Of a stretch of DNA of 64,000 nucleotides, positions 8,163 to 17,212 are shown piece after piece; position 1 is the first letter of the stretch, and every line of letters begins with the position of its first letter. Made by a program: the position numbers and the translations under genes. The stretch is taken from contig NZ_CP063814.1 in the NCBI RefSeq assembly GCF_015277875.1, positions 992,001 through 1,056,000 of the forward strand, written 5' to 3'. Under the pieces are notes generated by a model. It did no database searches and was not told the DNA's origin. It saw only the letters and a program-made list of their open reading frames with translations. This DNA is from Microbacterium luteum. Lineage in GTDB: Bacteria > Actinomycetota > Actinomycetes > Actinomycetales > Microbacteriaceae.

Positions 8163-9563
8163 ATGACCACTTCCGACACCACCCCTGACACCTCCGCCGC
8201 GATCCTGCCCGGAGAGCACCTGCACGCCCTGCGGTCCGCCCTTCACGGCCCGGTCATCCTGCCGGGCGACCCGGAGTGGGACGACGCCCGCCGCGCTTGG
8301 CAGCTCCTCGTCGACCAGCACCCGGTGGCGGTGGTGGTGCCCGCCGATGTCGACGACGTCGTCGCGACCGTGCTGGCCGCGCGCAAGCTCGGGCTGCGCG
8401 TGGCACCGCAGTCCACGGGCCACGCGGCCGGAACCGTCGACTCGCTCGCCGACACGATCCTGCTGCGCACCTCCGCGCTCGACACCGTCGAGATCCGCCC
8501 CGCGACCGCGTCGGCCCGGGTGGGCGCCGGCGTGAGCCTGGGTGCGGTGGCCGACGCCGCCGCGCAGCACGGTCTCGCGGTCGTCGCGGGCATGGCGCCG
8601 AGCGTCGGCGCGGTCGGATTCGCGCTCGGGGGAGGGCTCGGATGGCTCGCCCGTTCGCACGGTCTCGCGGCGAACAGCATCCTCGCCCTCGAAGCCGTCG
8701 ATGCCCACGGCCGGGTGCTCCGCATCGACGAGACGCACCACGCGGACCTCTTCTGGGCGGCGCGTGGGGGAGTCGCGCCGGTGATCGTCACGGCGATCGA
8801 GATTCGGCTCTACCCGATCGCCGAGGTGCACGCCGGCGCGCTGATGTGGCCGCTCGAGCGCGCCGCCGACGTCGCGCACGCGTGGCGGGAGTGGACCGCC
8901 GACATCCCCGATTCGGTGACCTCACTCGCGCGCGTGCTGCGCTACCCGGCGATCCCCGAGATTCCGGAGTTCCTGCGGGGTCGTTCCGTCGTCGCCGTCG
9001 AAGCGGCGGTGCAGGCCGACGCCGCCGCGGCGGACGCGCTGCTGGCGCCGCTTCGCGCCCTCACGCCCGAGATCGACACGATCCACCCGATGTCGCCGGC
9101 CGAGCTGGGGGCCGTGCACGGCGACCCGCCTCAGCCCGCGCCCGCGCGGGGCGAAGCGATCCTTCTCTCGGAGATCTCCGCCGCCACCATGGACGCCTTC
9201 ATGGATGCCGCCCTCGCGCCCTCCTCTGCACCCTTGCTGTCGATCGAGCTGCGGCATCTGGGCGGTGCGCTTCGTGCCGGCCGTGCGACGGGCGGAGCGG
9301 TCTCGACGATCGACGGTGAAGGACTCGTCTTCGCCGTCGGGATCGTCCCCGTCCCCGAGGCTCACGAGCCGGTCCGTGCGGCGGCGCTCGAGGTCGTCCG
9401 CCGCTTGCGCCCTCACGCGGCGCCGCGGCTCGTGAAGAACTTCGCGGAACGGCCGGTTGCCGCATCCGACGTGTACGACGAACCCACCCTCGCCCGGCTT
9501 CGCGACATCGCCGCCGCCTGGGACCCGGACCGCGTCATCCACGTCGGCCATCCGCTCGGCTGA
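8163..9563 (+). CDS. FAD-binding (PCMH/BBE-like) oxidoreductase
   Basis: A 466-residue flavoprotein of the vanillyl-alcohol-oxidase/berberine-bridge group. The PCMH FAD domain covers about 45-225 (VAVVVPADVDDVVATVLAAR, APQSTGHAAG, AVGFALGGGLGWLARSHGL). In APQSTGHAAG the His commonly attached to FAD is present. The C-terminal BBE-like end is RDIAAAWDPDRVIHVGHPLG. The bicovalent Cys of some members is not obvious. It oxidises an alcohol or amine with O2 or another acceptor; the substrate is unknown. It follows the glycosyltransferase by 42 bp and is likely under the same TetR-controlled promoter. GAGGACGAC precedes the ATG. Confidence 0.85.
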   Translation: MTTSDTTPDTSAAILPGEHLHALRSALHGPVILPGDPEWDDARRAWQLLVDQHPVAVVVPADVDDVVATVLAARKLGLRVAPQSTGHAAGTVDSLADTILLRTSALDTVEIRPATASARVGAGVSLGAVADAAAQHGLAVVAGMAPSVGAVGFALGGGLGWLARSHGLAANSILALEAVDAHGRVLRIDETHHADLFWAARGGVAPVIVTAIEIRLYPIAEVHAGALMWPLERAADVAHAWREWTADIPDSVTSLARVLRYPAIPEIPEFLRGRSVVAVEAAVQADAAAADALLAPLRALTPEIDTIHPMSPAELGAVHGDPPQPAPARGEAILLSEISAATMDAFMDAALAPSSAPLLSIELRHLGGALRAGRATGGAVSTIDGEGLVFAVGIVPVPEAHEPVRAAALEVVRRLRPHAAPRLVKNFAERPVAASDVYDEPTLARLRDIAAAWDPDRVIHVGHPLG

Positions 9564-9564
9564 T

Positions 9565-9888
9565 TCACACCGCCGTCGACCATTCGCCGGCCATCACAAC
9601 GACGGCGCACACGAGCGCTGAAACGGCCATCGCCCCCATGAGCCACGCCATCGCACGATTGCGGGTGCGCGCCCGCTCGACGGTGAGCGCCACGACGACC
9701 ATCGCTGCGAACAGCGACGCGGTGAGCACGAGGGCGATCGTCGGAACGAGGATCTGCAGCTGCAGCATCCCGATGAACAGCGCGACGCAGATCGCGGCGA
9801 AGATCGCCCCGGGGATCAGCCACCGTCTGCGCCCGCCCTCCTGAAGCGATCGCTGAGCACGCACCCGGGTCGGATCCGTTTCGGCCAT
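9565..9888 (-). CDS. Small three-TM membrane protein
   Basis: The 107-residue protein has a charged N-terminus and three hydrophobic helices (about 24-44, 48-70 and 81-101). I choose ATG 9888 because AGGAGG lies just upstream on the minus strand; a longer frame to 10044 has no ribosome binding site. No family is recognised. It is convergent with the FAD oxidoreductase (1-bp gap) and divergent from the zinc-ribbon gene at 10026. Confidence 0.7.
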   Translation of the reverse strand: MAETDPTRVRAQRSLQEGGRRRWLIPGAIFAAICVALFIGMLQLQILVPTIALVLTASLFAAMVVVALTVERARTRNRAMAWLMGAMAVSALVCAVVVMAGEWSTAV

Positions 9889-10025
9889 CGTCGGCCTCCT
9901 TTCCTCGACGCGCGACGCTACGCCCGCGCGTACACACGCCGCACCGGGGTTGACACCCGCTTGGGCGTGTCGGCAGGCGACGACGTACCGTGGAAGCGGA
10001 TCGTCATCCGACGGAAGGCAGGGGA

Positions 10026-10445
10026 ATGAAGATCGTCGCGTCATCGGACTGGCGGGACGCTCTCCCGTACGACAAGCCCATCCGGGTGGCCGACGTCGCC
10101 GACGGCGAGCCGGCGCGCTGCTTCTCGTGCGGCGCCGACTCCGATCCGCTCGCCCGCACCGAGCTGTGGGCGGTCAAGCACCGGCATCCGAAGAACCACA
10201 GCGGCTACGTGCGCTTCTACTGCAGCGCGCATGTGCCCGCATCCCGGGCCGCCACGGCACCGACCACCACCCCTGCGCGCCGCGGCGCGGCACCGCGCGC
10301 GCAGCGTCGCCCCACCCCCGAGCGCCGCCCCGCACCGCGACGCGTGAGCGCCGCCGAGCCGATCGTGCGCGCGAAGTGCCCCGACTGCTTCATCGAGGTC
10401 TCGGCCACCGGTGAATGCGGCATGTGCGGGCAACGGGTCAGCTGA
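10026..10445 (+). CDS. Zinc-ribbon-like hypothetical protein
   Basis: The 139-residue product has cysteine pairs at both ends: CFSCG near residue 32 with YCSAH near 66, and CPDC with CGMCG in the last 25 residues. They look like two treble-clef or ribbon zinc sites joined by an Arg/Pro/Ala-rich linker. The first part resembles small proteins often annotated in Microbacterium without solid function. The start at ATG 10026 has a purine-rich GGGGA upstream; an upstream TTG/GTG frame lacks one. Its stop lies 15 bp before the IS481 insertion, so the coding part is intact but its terminator may be displaced. Confidence 0.65.
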   Translation: MKIVASSDWRDALPYDKPIRVADVADGEPARCFSCGADSDPLARTELWAVKHRHPKNHSGYVRFYCSAHVPASRAATAPTTTPARRGAAPRAQRRPTPERRPAPRRVSAAEPIVRAKCPDCFIEVSATGECGMCGQRVS

Positions 10446-10461
10446 GCCGGCGCCACATCCG

Positions 10462-11496
10462 CTAGCTGTGATGTCCAGGCAGGTTGTTGAGTCTGGTGAG
10501 GGGCGGGGCTCCGATTGCGGAGTGGCGCCTGTGGTGATTGTAGAAGTGGACCCAGCCTGGTAGCGCTTCGCGACGCTCAGAGTCGGATCGGTAGAACCGG
10601 GCGTAAGCCCACCCATCGGCGAGGGTGCGGTGGAATCGCTCGATCTTGCCGTTCGTCTGCGGTCGGTAGGGCCGCGTCCGTTTGTGCGTGATGCCCAGCC
10701 CAGCGCAGGCGTCTCGCCAGGCGAACGACTTGTAGGCCGACCCGTTGTCCGAGAGCACCCGTTCGACAGTCACGCCGCGGTCGGCGAACCACGCGACGGC
10801 GCGCTCGAGCACGCCGATCGCGGTGACGGCCTTCTCGTCGGGGCAGATCTCGACGTAGGCAACACGCGAGTGGTCATCAACGACGGTGTGGAGGAACGCG
10901 GTCCCGACGTTGGGTTCGTAGCCCCTCCGTTTCCCGGTGCGCTTCGCCGTGGTCTCGCGGTTCCGGTCGCCCTGCTGCTTGCCGACGTATCGCCATCCGC
11001 CGCCGTCAGGAATGTTGCCGAACTTCGTGACGTCGACGTGCAGCAGTGAACCGGGATGGTCGTGCTCGTAGCGGCGGATCGGCTCGCCCGTGACCCGGTC
11101 GATATGGCTGAGCCGACTGATCCGGCACCGGACCAGCACCGCGTGGACCGTCGAGGCCGGGATCTGGAGCTCCTCCGAGATCTGCGCTGGACCCAGGCGA
11201 CGCCGCCACCGCAACCGCACGATCTGCTTGACCGTCCGCGCTGGTGTCTTGCTCGGCATCGACCGGGGCCGACTGGGCCGATCGGTCATCCCGGCGGCGC
11301 CCTCGGCACGGAACCGGGCGGCCCACTTACGAGCGGTGATCGGCGACACCATGAACATCTTTGCGGCGGCCGTCGCCGGCCACCGATCCTCGACGATCAA
11401 TCGCGCGAGCCTGAGCCGTGCGCGGGGCGTGAGAGCAGCATTAGCGTGGGACACGAGGGCCTCCTGTTGCACGAAGCGGTTCCTAGACAGCTCCAC
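10462..11496 (-). CDS. IS481-family transposase
   Basis: A 344-residue transposase with N-terminal HTH domains (LTPRARLRLARLIVEDRWP, then ARKWAARFRAEG) and an rve integrase core. The DDE triad is visible in LHVDVTKFG, RVLSDNGSAYKS and the Glu of TNGKIERFHRTL. The reading frame runs through the inverted repeat to the last base of the element. Its stop codon TAG (10462-10464) belongs to the flanking CTAG target, so each insertion supplies the stop. Confidence 0.95.
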   Translation of the reverse strand: MELSRNRFVQQEALVSHANAALTPRARLRLARLIVEDRWPATAAAKMFMVSPITARKWAARFRAEGAAGMTDRPSRPRSMPSKTPARTVKQIVRLRWRRRLGPAQISEELQIPASTVHAVLVRCRISRLSHIDRVTGEPIRRYEHDHPGSLLHVDVTKFGNIPDGGGWRYVGKQQGDRNRETTAKRTGKRRGYEPNVGTAFLHTVVDDHSRVAYVEICPDEKAVTAIGVLERAVAWFADRGVTVERVLSDNGSAYKSFAWRDACAGLGITHKRTRPYRPQTNGKIERFHRTLADGWAYARFYRSDSERREALPGWVHFYNHHRRHSAIGAPPLTRLNNLPGHHS

Positions 11497-11567
11497 TTCA
11501 CAACGGGAGGCCCTCGCCCGTCAGCAAATCACTCGCGATTCACGTAGCAACGTCCCTGGACATCACA
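10467..11567 (-). mobile_element. IS481-family insertion sequence
   Basis: The ends carry the inverted repeat TGTGATGTCCAGG (10467-10479 and, on the other strand, 11555-11567). Flanks are GCTAGC (10461-10466) on the left and CCTAGC (11568-11573) on the right, fitting the known IS481 preference for NCTAGN targets with a short duplication. One minus-strand transposase gene fills the element. It sits between the zinc-ribbon gene and phosphoketolase and breaks neither. Confidence 0.9.
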
Positions 11568-11634
11568 CCTAGCGACCGGCTCCGCGGGTCTCAACCCCCT
11601 AGCCCTGGTTTCGGATGCGGGAGAGCGTGGGGAG

Positions 11635-14025
11635 ATGGCATCCCACGACACCGATCTCGCACGCCTGGACGCCTGGTGGCGCGCCGCGAACTACCTCAGC
11701 GTCGGCCAGATCTACCTCCTCGACAACCCACTGCTGCGCCGGCCGCTCGCCGCGGAGCACGTCAAGCCCCGACTGCTCGGTCACTTCGGCACGGTGCCGG
11801 GGCTCACCCTGATCTACGCGCACGCGAACCGGGTGATCCGCGAGCGCGACCTCGACGCGATGTTCATCGCCGGTCCCGGGCACGGCGGTCCGGGCATGGT
11901 CGCAGCGGCCTGGCTCGACGGAACGTACTCGGAGCTGTATCCCGAGGTCACCCGAGACGCGACGGGGATGCAGCGCCTGTTCCGGCAGTTCTCGTTCCCG
12001 GGCGGCATCCCGAGCCACGCCGCCCCGGAGACACCCGGGTCGATCCACGAGGGGGGAGAGCTGGGGTACTCGCTGAGCCACGCCTACGGGGCGGTGTTCG
12101 ACAACCCCGATCTGACGGTGTTCTGCGTCGTCGGAGACGGCGAGGCCGAGACCGGGCCGCTCGCGACCGGATGGCACGGGAACAAGTTCGTCGACCCCCG
12201 CACCGACGGAACGGTCGTGCCGATCCTGCACCTGAACGGGTGGAAGATCGCGAACCCGACGGTGCTGGCGCGCATCCCCGAGTCGGAGCTGGCGGACCTG
12301 TTGCGCGGATACGGGCACGAACCGATCTTCGTCACGGTCGACGCGGCGGACCCGCACGAGGAGGTGCATCGCCGCATGGCCGAGGCGATGGACGAGGCGC
12401 TCGACACGATCGCGCGGCAGCGGAGCGACCTGACCGTGGTGCGTCCGCGCACGCCCATGATCGTGCTGCGCTCGCCGAAGGGCTGGACCGGACCCGTCGA
12501 GGTCGACGGCGCGCCCGTCGAAGGCACGTGGCGCGCCCATCAGGTGCCGGTCGACGCCGCACGCGACGACGACGAGCACCGCCGCATCCTCGAGGACTGG
12601 ATGCGCTCGTACGGCCCCGAAGACCTCTTCGACGACGACGGCCGCCCGGTCGACGCGATCGACCGGGCGACGCCCGAGGGCGCCCGGCGGATGTCGGCGA
12701 ACCCGCACGCCAACGGCGGACTGCTGCGACGCGAGCTGGACCTGCCCGACATCGCCGATCACCTGTCGGGCCTCGACCCCGACGGTTCCGCCGAGCGCTC
12801 CGCGATGGGCGAGCTCGGGCAGTATCTGGCCGAGGTGATCGAGCGCAATCCGACGGACTTCCGGCTGTTCGGACCCGACGAGACCGCGTCGAACCGGCTT
12901 GCGCCGGCGGTGTTCGAGGCGAGCGGGAAGCGGTGGAACGCCGGCTCCGATCCGCGCGACGAGAACCTCTCGCGCACGGGGCGCATCATGGAGGTGCTCA
13001 GCGAGCATCAGGCGCAGGGCTGGCTCGAGGGGTACCTCCTCACCGGCCGGCACGGGCTCTTCGCGACGTACGAGGCCTTCGTGCACATCGTCGACTCGAT
13101 GTTCAACCAGCACGCCAAGTGGCTGGAAGCGGCCTCCGACATCCCGTGGCGCGCGCCGGTGTCGAGCTTCACGTATCTGCTCTCCAGCCACGTGTGGCAG
13201 CAGGATCACAACGGCTTCACCCACCAGGATCCGGGCTTCCTCGACCTCGCCGTGAACAAGCGCGCCGACGTCGTGCGCGTCTACCTCCCGCCGGATGCCA
13301 ACACCCTCGTGGCGACGGTCGACCACTGCCTGCGCACCACCGACCGCATGAACGTCGTCGTCGCCGGCAAGCAGCCGGCACCGCAGTGGTTCACCCCCGA
13401 CGAGGCGGAGCGGCATCTCGCACGCGGCGCGAGTCGGCTCGCGTGGGCGGGCACCGATGCCGACGGCGTGGATGTCGTGCTCGCCTGCGCGGGAGACGTT
13501 CCGACCGAAGAGGTGGTCGCCGCGGCGCGGCTGTTGCGCGAGGACGCGCCGGGACTGCGGGTGCGGGTGGTGAACGTGATCGACCTGATGCGGCTGCAGA
13601 CACCCTCGCAGCATCCGCACGGCATGGACGAGGAGTCCTTCGACGAGCTGTTCCCGCCGGAGGTGCCGATCATCTTCGCCTTCCACGGCTACCCCTGGCT
13701 CGTCCACCGCCTCGCGTACCGGCGCGCGGCGCATCCCCACCTCCACGTGCGGGGCTACAAGGAGCGAGGCACGACGACGACGCCTTTCGATATGCGCCTG
13801 CTCAACGACATCGACCGGTACCGGCTGGCGGCCGACGTGCTCGATCGTGTTCCCGGAGCCGCAGATCGCCACGCTTCGCTCCGGGCACAGCTCGACCGGA
13901 GTCGGGAGGAAGCGCGCGCCTACACCAGGGACCACGGGGTCGATCATCCCGCGGTCGCCGGTGGGGCCGAGCGAGGAACGTCTAGCTCACCGACCGGCAC
14001 AGTTCAACCCATCGACGCCGGGTGA
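11635..14025 (+). CDS. xfp: Xylulose-5-phosphate/fructose-6-phosphate phosphoketolase
   Basis: A full-length 796-residue thiamine-diphosphate enzyme that cleaves xylulose 5-phosphate or fructose 6-phosphate with phosphate to acetyl phosphate plus an aldose phosphate. Family signatures are clear: [27 protein letters not shown], the TPP-binding [14 protein letters not shown] and [16 protein letters not shown]-like residues are absent, as expected for a ketolase rather than a transketolase. GGGGAG lies just before the ATG. It is cytosolic and feeds C2 units to acetyl-CoA or acetate. The IS481 element ends 67 bp upstream and may have displaced or replaced part of its promoter. Confidence 0.95.
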   Translation: MASHDTDLARLDAWWRAANYLSVGQIYLLDNPLLRRPLAAEHVKPRLLGHFGTVPGLTLIYAHANRVIRERDLDAMFIAGPGHGGPGMVAAAWLDGTYSELYPEVTRDATGMQRLFRQFSFPGGIPSHAAPETPGSIHEGGELGYSLSHAYGAVFDNPDLTVFCVVGDGEAETGPLATGWHGNKFVDPRTDGTVVPILHLNGWKIANPTVLARIPESELADLLRGYGHEPIFVTVDAADPHEEVHRRMAEAMDEALDTIARQRSDLTVVRPRTPMIVLRSPKGWTGPVEVDGAPVEGTWRAHQVPVDAARDDDEHRRILEDWMRSYGPEDLFDDDGRPVDAIDRATPEGARRMSANPHANGGLLRRELDLPDIADHLSGLDPDGSAERSAMGELGQYLAEVIERNPTDFRLFGPDETASNRLAPAVFEASGKRWNAGSDPRDENLSRTGRIMEVLSEHQAQGWLEGYLLTGRHGLFATYEAFVHIVDSMFNQHAKWLEAASDIPWRAPVSSFTYLLSSHVWQQDHNGFTHQDPGFLDLAVNKRADVVRVYLPPDANTLVATVDHCLRTTDRMNVVVAGKQPAPQWFTPDEAERHLARGASRLAWAGTDADGVDVVLACAGDVPTEEVVAAARLLREDAPGLRVRVVNVIDLMRLQTPSQHPHGMDEESFDELFPPEVPIIFAFHGYPWLVHRLAYRRAAHPHLHVRGYKERGTTTTPFDMRLLNDIDRYRLAADVLDRVPGAADRHASLRAQLDRSREEARAYTRDHGVDHPAVAGGAERGTSSSPTGTVQPIDAG

Positions 14026-14067
14026 TCAGCACACGTACCGTCGGAGAATGAGAAGCGAGGGAGCGTG

Positions 14068-14331
14068 ATGCGTCGGCACCAGTTCGTCATCGACGACAGG
14101 ACTTACGTCCTTTCCGAGGAGGACCTCGCCGAAGACACCAAACAGGCGGTGCTCGAGGCGGTCCGCGATGGCGGCGGCTACGTCGAGTTCGCGACGACCG
14201 ATGCCACGGTCACCGATGTGCTGATCACCCCCCACTCCAGCGTGCGGATCGAACACACCGACGTGATCGAGTCGGACCGCCCTGCCGACCCCTTCAGCGA
14301 CCAGCACTTCGACATCGACTCGTGGCTCTGA
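14068..14331 (+). CDS. Small hypothetical protein
   Basis: An 87-residue acidic protein (MRRHQFVIDDRTYVLSEEDL at the start) with no motif I recognise. GAGGGAG at 14057-14063 supports ATG 14068 rather than GTG 14065. Codon use is normal for the genome, so it is probably real. It lies 42 bp after xfp and could be co-transcribed. Confidence 0.6.
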   Translation: MRRHQFVIDDRTYVLSEEDLAEDTKQAVLEAVRDGGGYVEFATTDATVTDVLITPHSSVRIEHTDVIESDRPADPFSDQHFDIDSWL

Positions 14332-14340
14332 AGCTCGAGA

Positions 14341-14350
14341 CCTAATTAGG
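14341..14350. promoter_or_regulatory. Palindrome with repeated half-site, possible MarR-type operator
   Basis: CCTAATTAGG is a perfect 10-bp palindrome, followed at 14354 by a further CCTAAT half-site. It is AT-rich in GC-rich surroundings and lies about 50 bp before the small gene at 14400. A broken MarR-family gene is encoded nearby on the other strand. The link to that regulator is a guess. Confidence 0.35.
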
Positions 14351-14399
14351 GCGCCTAATCAGAGTTGCTTCGGCGACGCCGTGCTTGTACCGTGTTGCG

Positions 14400-14708
14400 G
14401 TGGGGAAACTCATTTACGGCAGCGACGGGTACTCGTTCGACATCGACGACCGCACCCTCGCACACCTGCGGGTGGTGTTCATGAACAAGCTCCGGCGCGC
14501 TGAGCCGTTCTTCTTCCACCACCCCGAGACCGTCGGCAGCCGCAGCGTCTGGGTGCACCCGTCGGTCTCGATCGTGTTCCACTTCTACGGCAGCAGGAAC
14601 CCGGCGTTGAACCGCGCCTGGATCGAGACCCTGCTGCACGACGCCAGCGGGCCGCACGGGCTCGCCGTGGGCCCGGAGCCGGCAGAGCCGGCGACAGCGG
14701 AGGGCTGA
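14400..14708 (+). CDS. Small conserved actinobacterial protein (DUF7882-like)
   Basis: The protein starts MGKLIYGSDGYSFDIDDRTLA, a pattern of a small single-domain family common in Microbacteriaceae and sometimes misnamed ATP-dependent DNA ligase. The core (IDDRTLAHLRVVFMNKLRRAEPFFF, then SVWVHPSVSIVFHFYGSRNP) is typical. Function is unknown. I choose GTG 14400 by comparison with that N-terminus; a TTG at 14385 is possible. No good ribosome binding site is seen, so the mRNA may be leaderless. It ends 1 bp from the convergent MarR gene. Confidence 0.6.
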   Translation: MGKLIYGSDGYSFDIDDRTLAHLRVVFMNKLRRAEPFFFHHPETVGSRSVWVHPSVSIVFHFYGSRNPALNRAWIETLLHDASGPHGLAVGPEPAEPATAEG

Positions 14709-14709
14709 G

Positions 14710-15211
14710 TCAGCGGCACTCGTTGTCGACGGCGTCGGTGACGAGGTCGATGAACGCCGCGACCGCTGCGGCCTGATCGGCCGTCAGGGTGTCTGCCAGG
14801 CCGCGGATCTGCGCGGTGAGCGGATCGATCCCGTCGATGTCGCCGTCACGATCCAGCGGCACCACGTACTTGCTCCGCCCGTCGTCCGGATGCCGGAGGG
14901 ACGTGATGATTCCCCCGGTATACAGGCGGTTCAGGATGCCGGTCACCGACGGCGTCGAGATGCCCAGGTGCTCAGCGACATCCGTCGGTGTGACCGCGAC
15001 TCCCTGATCGCTCATGTCGAAGATGAACCGCGTCGGCGGCGCGGGCGTTCTCACTCGGCCCGCACTCGTTCTGACGGCGGCGCGCCAGGCGCCCCTCGGC
15101 GAGGCGAAGGCGCTCGATGGACCGGGCGGCGTCGATCCTCGCGTCTGCCGCGTCGGCGTCGTTCTCGGCGATGCGGTGCGCATCGGTGTCGTTCTCGACG
15201 ATGTCGGTCAT
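14710..15211 (-). pseudogene. MarR-family regulator with a +1 frameshift
   Basis: Two frames together make one MarR-like protein. The first, from ATG 15211, starts MTDIVENDTDAHRIAE and reads helically to SENARAA. The second continues TRFIFDMSDQGVAVTPTDVA, with the winged HTH (DVAEHLGISTPSVTGILNRL), the wing (RHPDDGRSKYVVPL) and a C-terminal dimerisation helix. They join only if one base is skipped at about 15031-15046, in a GC-rich run of GCC triplets. As it stands the gene cannot make the full protein. It may be a decayed gene or a sequence error. The second frame alone (from 15183) would lack the N-terminal dimer helix. Confidence 0.7.
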
Positions 15212-15384
15212 CCTGGGCCACGTTTCGGTCGACGGCGGTGGGACAGCATGAGCGTACCCGCACCGTGCCCGCGCCGTCTCGCTCGGACCCTGTGTTACGG
15301 CCGCGGGCCGCATCCGTCAACCCCCTTCGCGTGCCGAACGGTGGGGCGAAGGTGGAAGCACGACGACGCGACCGGAGGATGCAC

Positions 15385-16350
15385 ATGCGTTTCGGATACA
15401 CCCTCATGACCGAGCAGAGCGGACCGCGCGAACTCGTGCGGTATGCACAGGCGGCCGAAGACGTCGGGTTCGACTTCGAGGTCTCCAGCGACCACTACTC
15501 GCCGTGGCTGACCGAACAGGGGCACGCACCCTACGCCTGGGCCGTGCTCGGCGCCGTCGCGCAGGCGACCTCCTCGGTCGAACTCATGACCTACGTCACG
15601 TGCCCGACGGTGCGCTACCACCCGGCCGTGGTCGCTCAGAAGGCGGCGACGCTGCAGATCCTCGCCGAGGGCCGATTCACCCTCGGCCTCGGATCGGGCG
15701 AGAGCCTCAACGAACACGTCGTCGGCGAAGGGTGGCCGGGCGTGGACACGCGACAGTGGATGCTCGAAGAGGCCATTCAGATCATCCGTCAGCTGCACAC
15801 CGGGGAGCTCGTGACCTACGCCGGCGAGTACTTCCAGGTCGACTCCGCGCGCATCTGGGACCTGCCCGACGAGGGCGTGCCGATCGGCGTGGCGGTCTCG
15901 GGAGACGCATCCATCGCGCGATTCGCCCCGCACGCCGACCACATGATCACGACCGAGCCGAAGGCGGAGCTCGTGACCGGCTGGGATGCTGCGACCTCGA
16001 CGAACTCGCGGAAGATCGCCCAGGTGCCGATCTCGTGGGACCCCGATCGCGACCGGGCGGTCGAGCGTGCCCACGAGCAGTTCCGGTGGTTCGCCGGCGG
16101 CTGGGGAGTGAACGCCGATCTGCCGACGCCTCGCGGATTCTCCGCCGCCACGGCGTTCGTGCGCCCGGAAGACGTCGCCGCCTCGATCGCGTGCGGTCCG
16201 GACCTCGACGAACTCGCCGCCAGCGCGCAGCCGTTCCTCGACGCCGGCTTCACCGACCTCGCGTTCGTGCAGATCGGCGACGAGGCGCAGGATGCCTTCC
16301 TCGCCGAGGCCGCCGAAGGGCTCCTCGAGCGCGCCCGGGCGCTCAGCTGA
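15385..16350 (+). CDS. LLM-class F420-dependent oxidoreductase (TIGR03557-type)
   Basis: A 321-residue luciferase-like TIM-barrel enzyme. Recognisable segments are MRFGYTLMTEQSGPRELVRY, SDHYSPWLTEQGHAPYAW, TYVTCPTVRYHPAVVAQKAA and LGLGSGESLNEHVVG, typical of F420-dependent glucose-6-phosphate-dehydrogenase-like proteins. Substrate is not predictable. ATG 15385 is preceded by CGGAGG; another ATG 6 nt earlier is possible. Its stop overlaps by 8 bp the stop of the convergent ABC permease gene. Confidence 0.9.
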   Translation: MRFGYTLMTEQSGPRELVRYAQAAEDVGFDFEVSSDHYSPWLTEQGHAPYAWAVLGAVAQATSSVELMTYVTCPTVRYHPAVVAQKAATLQILAEGRFTLGLGSGESLNEHVVGEGWPGVDTRQWMLEEAIQIIRQLHTGELVTYAGEYFQVDSARIWDLPDEGVPIGVAVSGDASIARFAPHADHMITTEPKAELVTGWDAATSTNSRKIAQVPISWDPDRDRAVERAHEQFRWFAGGWGVNADLPTPRGFSAATAFVRPEDVAASIACGPDLDELAASAQPFLDAGFTDLAFVQIGDEAQDAFLAEAAEGLLERARALS

Positions 16351-17212
16351 GGGCGGCGCGGCGACGACGGGCGGCGCTCCAGCGACGGCCGAGAACGCCC
16401 TGACGAGGACTGAAGAGGTAGGCCAGAGCGAACACCGCACCCTGCGTCACCACGACGAGGCCGCCGGAGGCGGCGTCCGCCCAGTAGCTGATGTAGATGC
16501 CGACGACCGAGCAGACCGCCGAGATCGCCGGCGCGAGGATCAGCATCCGGCTGAAGCGATCGGTCAGCAGATAGGCGGTCGCGCCCGGGATGATGAGCAT
16601 CGCCACGACCAGCACGACTCCCACCACCTGCAGGGCGACGACCGCGGTCAGGGCGAGCACTCCGAGGAGCAGGGCGCCGAGGAAGCGCGGCGACAGCCCG
16701 ATCGCGTGAGCGTGGGTGGGATCGAAGGCGTACAGCGTGAGGTCTCGGCGTCGCACGAACAGCACGACGAAGGCGACGGCCGCGAGCACGGCGATCTGCA
16801 CGAGCTCGGCGGCGGAGATGCCGAGGATGTTGCCGAAGATGATGTGGCTGAGGTCGGTCTGGCTCGGCGTCACCGAGATCATCACGAGTCCCGCGGCGAA
16901 CAGGGTCGTGAAGACGATGCCGATGGCGGCATCCTCCTTGATGCGGCTCGTGCCGCGCACCAGGCCGATGAGGCCGACGGCGAGGAAGCCGAAGACGACG
17001 GCGCCGAGTGCGAACGGCACACCGACGACGTAGGCGAGGACGACCCCCGGCAGCACGGCGTGCGACACGGCGTCGCCCATGAGCGACCACCCCACGAGCA
17101 CGAGCCAGCAGGACAGCACCGCGCACACGACCGCCGCGATGACGGTCGTCGCGATCGCCCGCACCATGAAGTCGTACTGGAGCGGCTCGAGGATGAGATC
17201 GAGGAGGCTCAT
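16343..17212 (-). CDS. Metal ABC transporter permease (MntB/ZnuB type)
   Basis: A 289-residue ABC-3 family permease with eight or nine predicted TM helices. Typical segments are LVLVGWSLMGDAVSHAVLPGVVLAY, FTTLFAAGLVMIS and VVGVVLVVAMLIIPGATAYLL. It forms the membrane channel for Mn2+ (or Zn2+/Fe2+) import with the ATPase and binding protein encoded just before it. ATG overlaps the ATPase stop (ATGA), so all three genes are translationally coupled. The last 20 residues are Arg-rich and cytosolic. Confidence 0.92.
   Translation of the reverse strand: MSLLDLILEPLQYDFMVRAIATTVIAAVVCAVLSCWLVLVGWSLMGDAVSHAVLPGVVLAYVVGVPFALGAVVFGFLAVGLIGLVRGTSRIKEDAAIGIVFTTLFAAGLVMISVTPSQTDLSHIIFGNILGISAAELVQIAVLAAVAFVVLFVRRRDLTLYAFDPTHAHAIGLSPRFLGALLLGVLALTAVVALQVVGVVLVVAMLIIPGATAYLLTDRFSRMLILAPAISAVCSVVGIYISYWADAASGGLVVVTQGAVFALAYLFSPRQGVLGRRWSAARRRRAALS

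Noticed and set aside
11599..13947. 782-residue minus-strand frame opposite phosphoketolase
   Set aside because: Antisense shadow of xfp; composition atypical and no homology seen.
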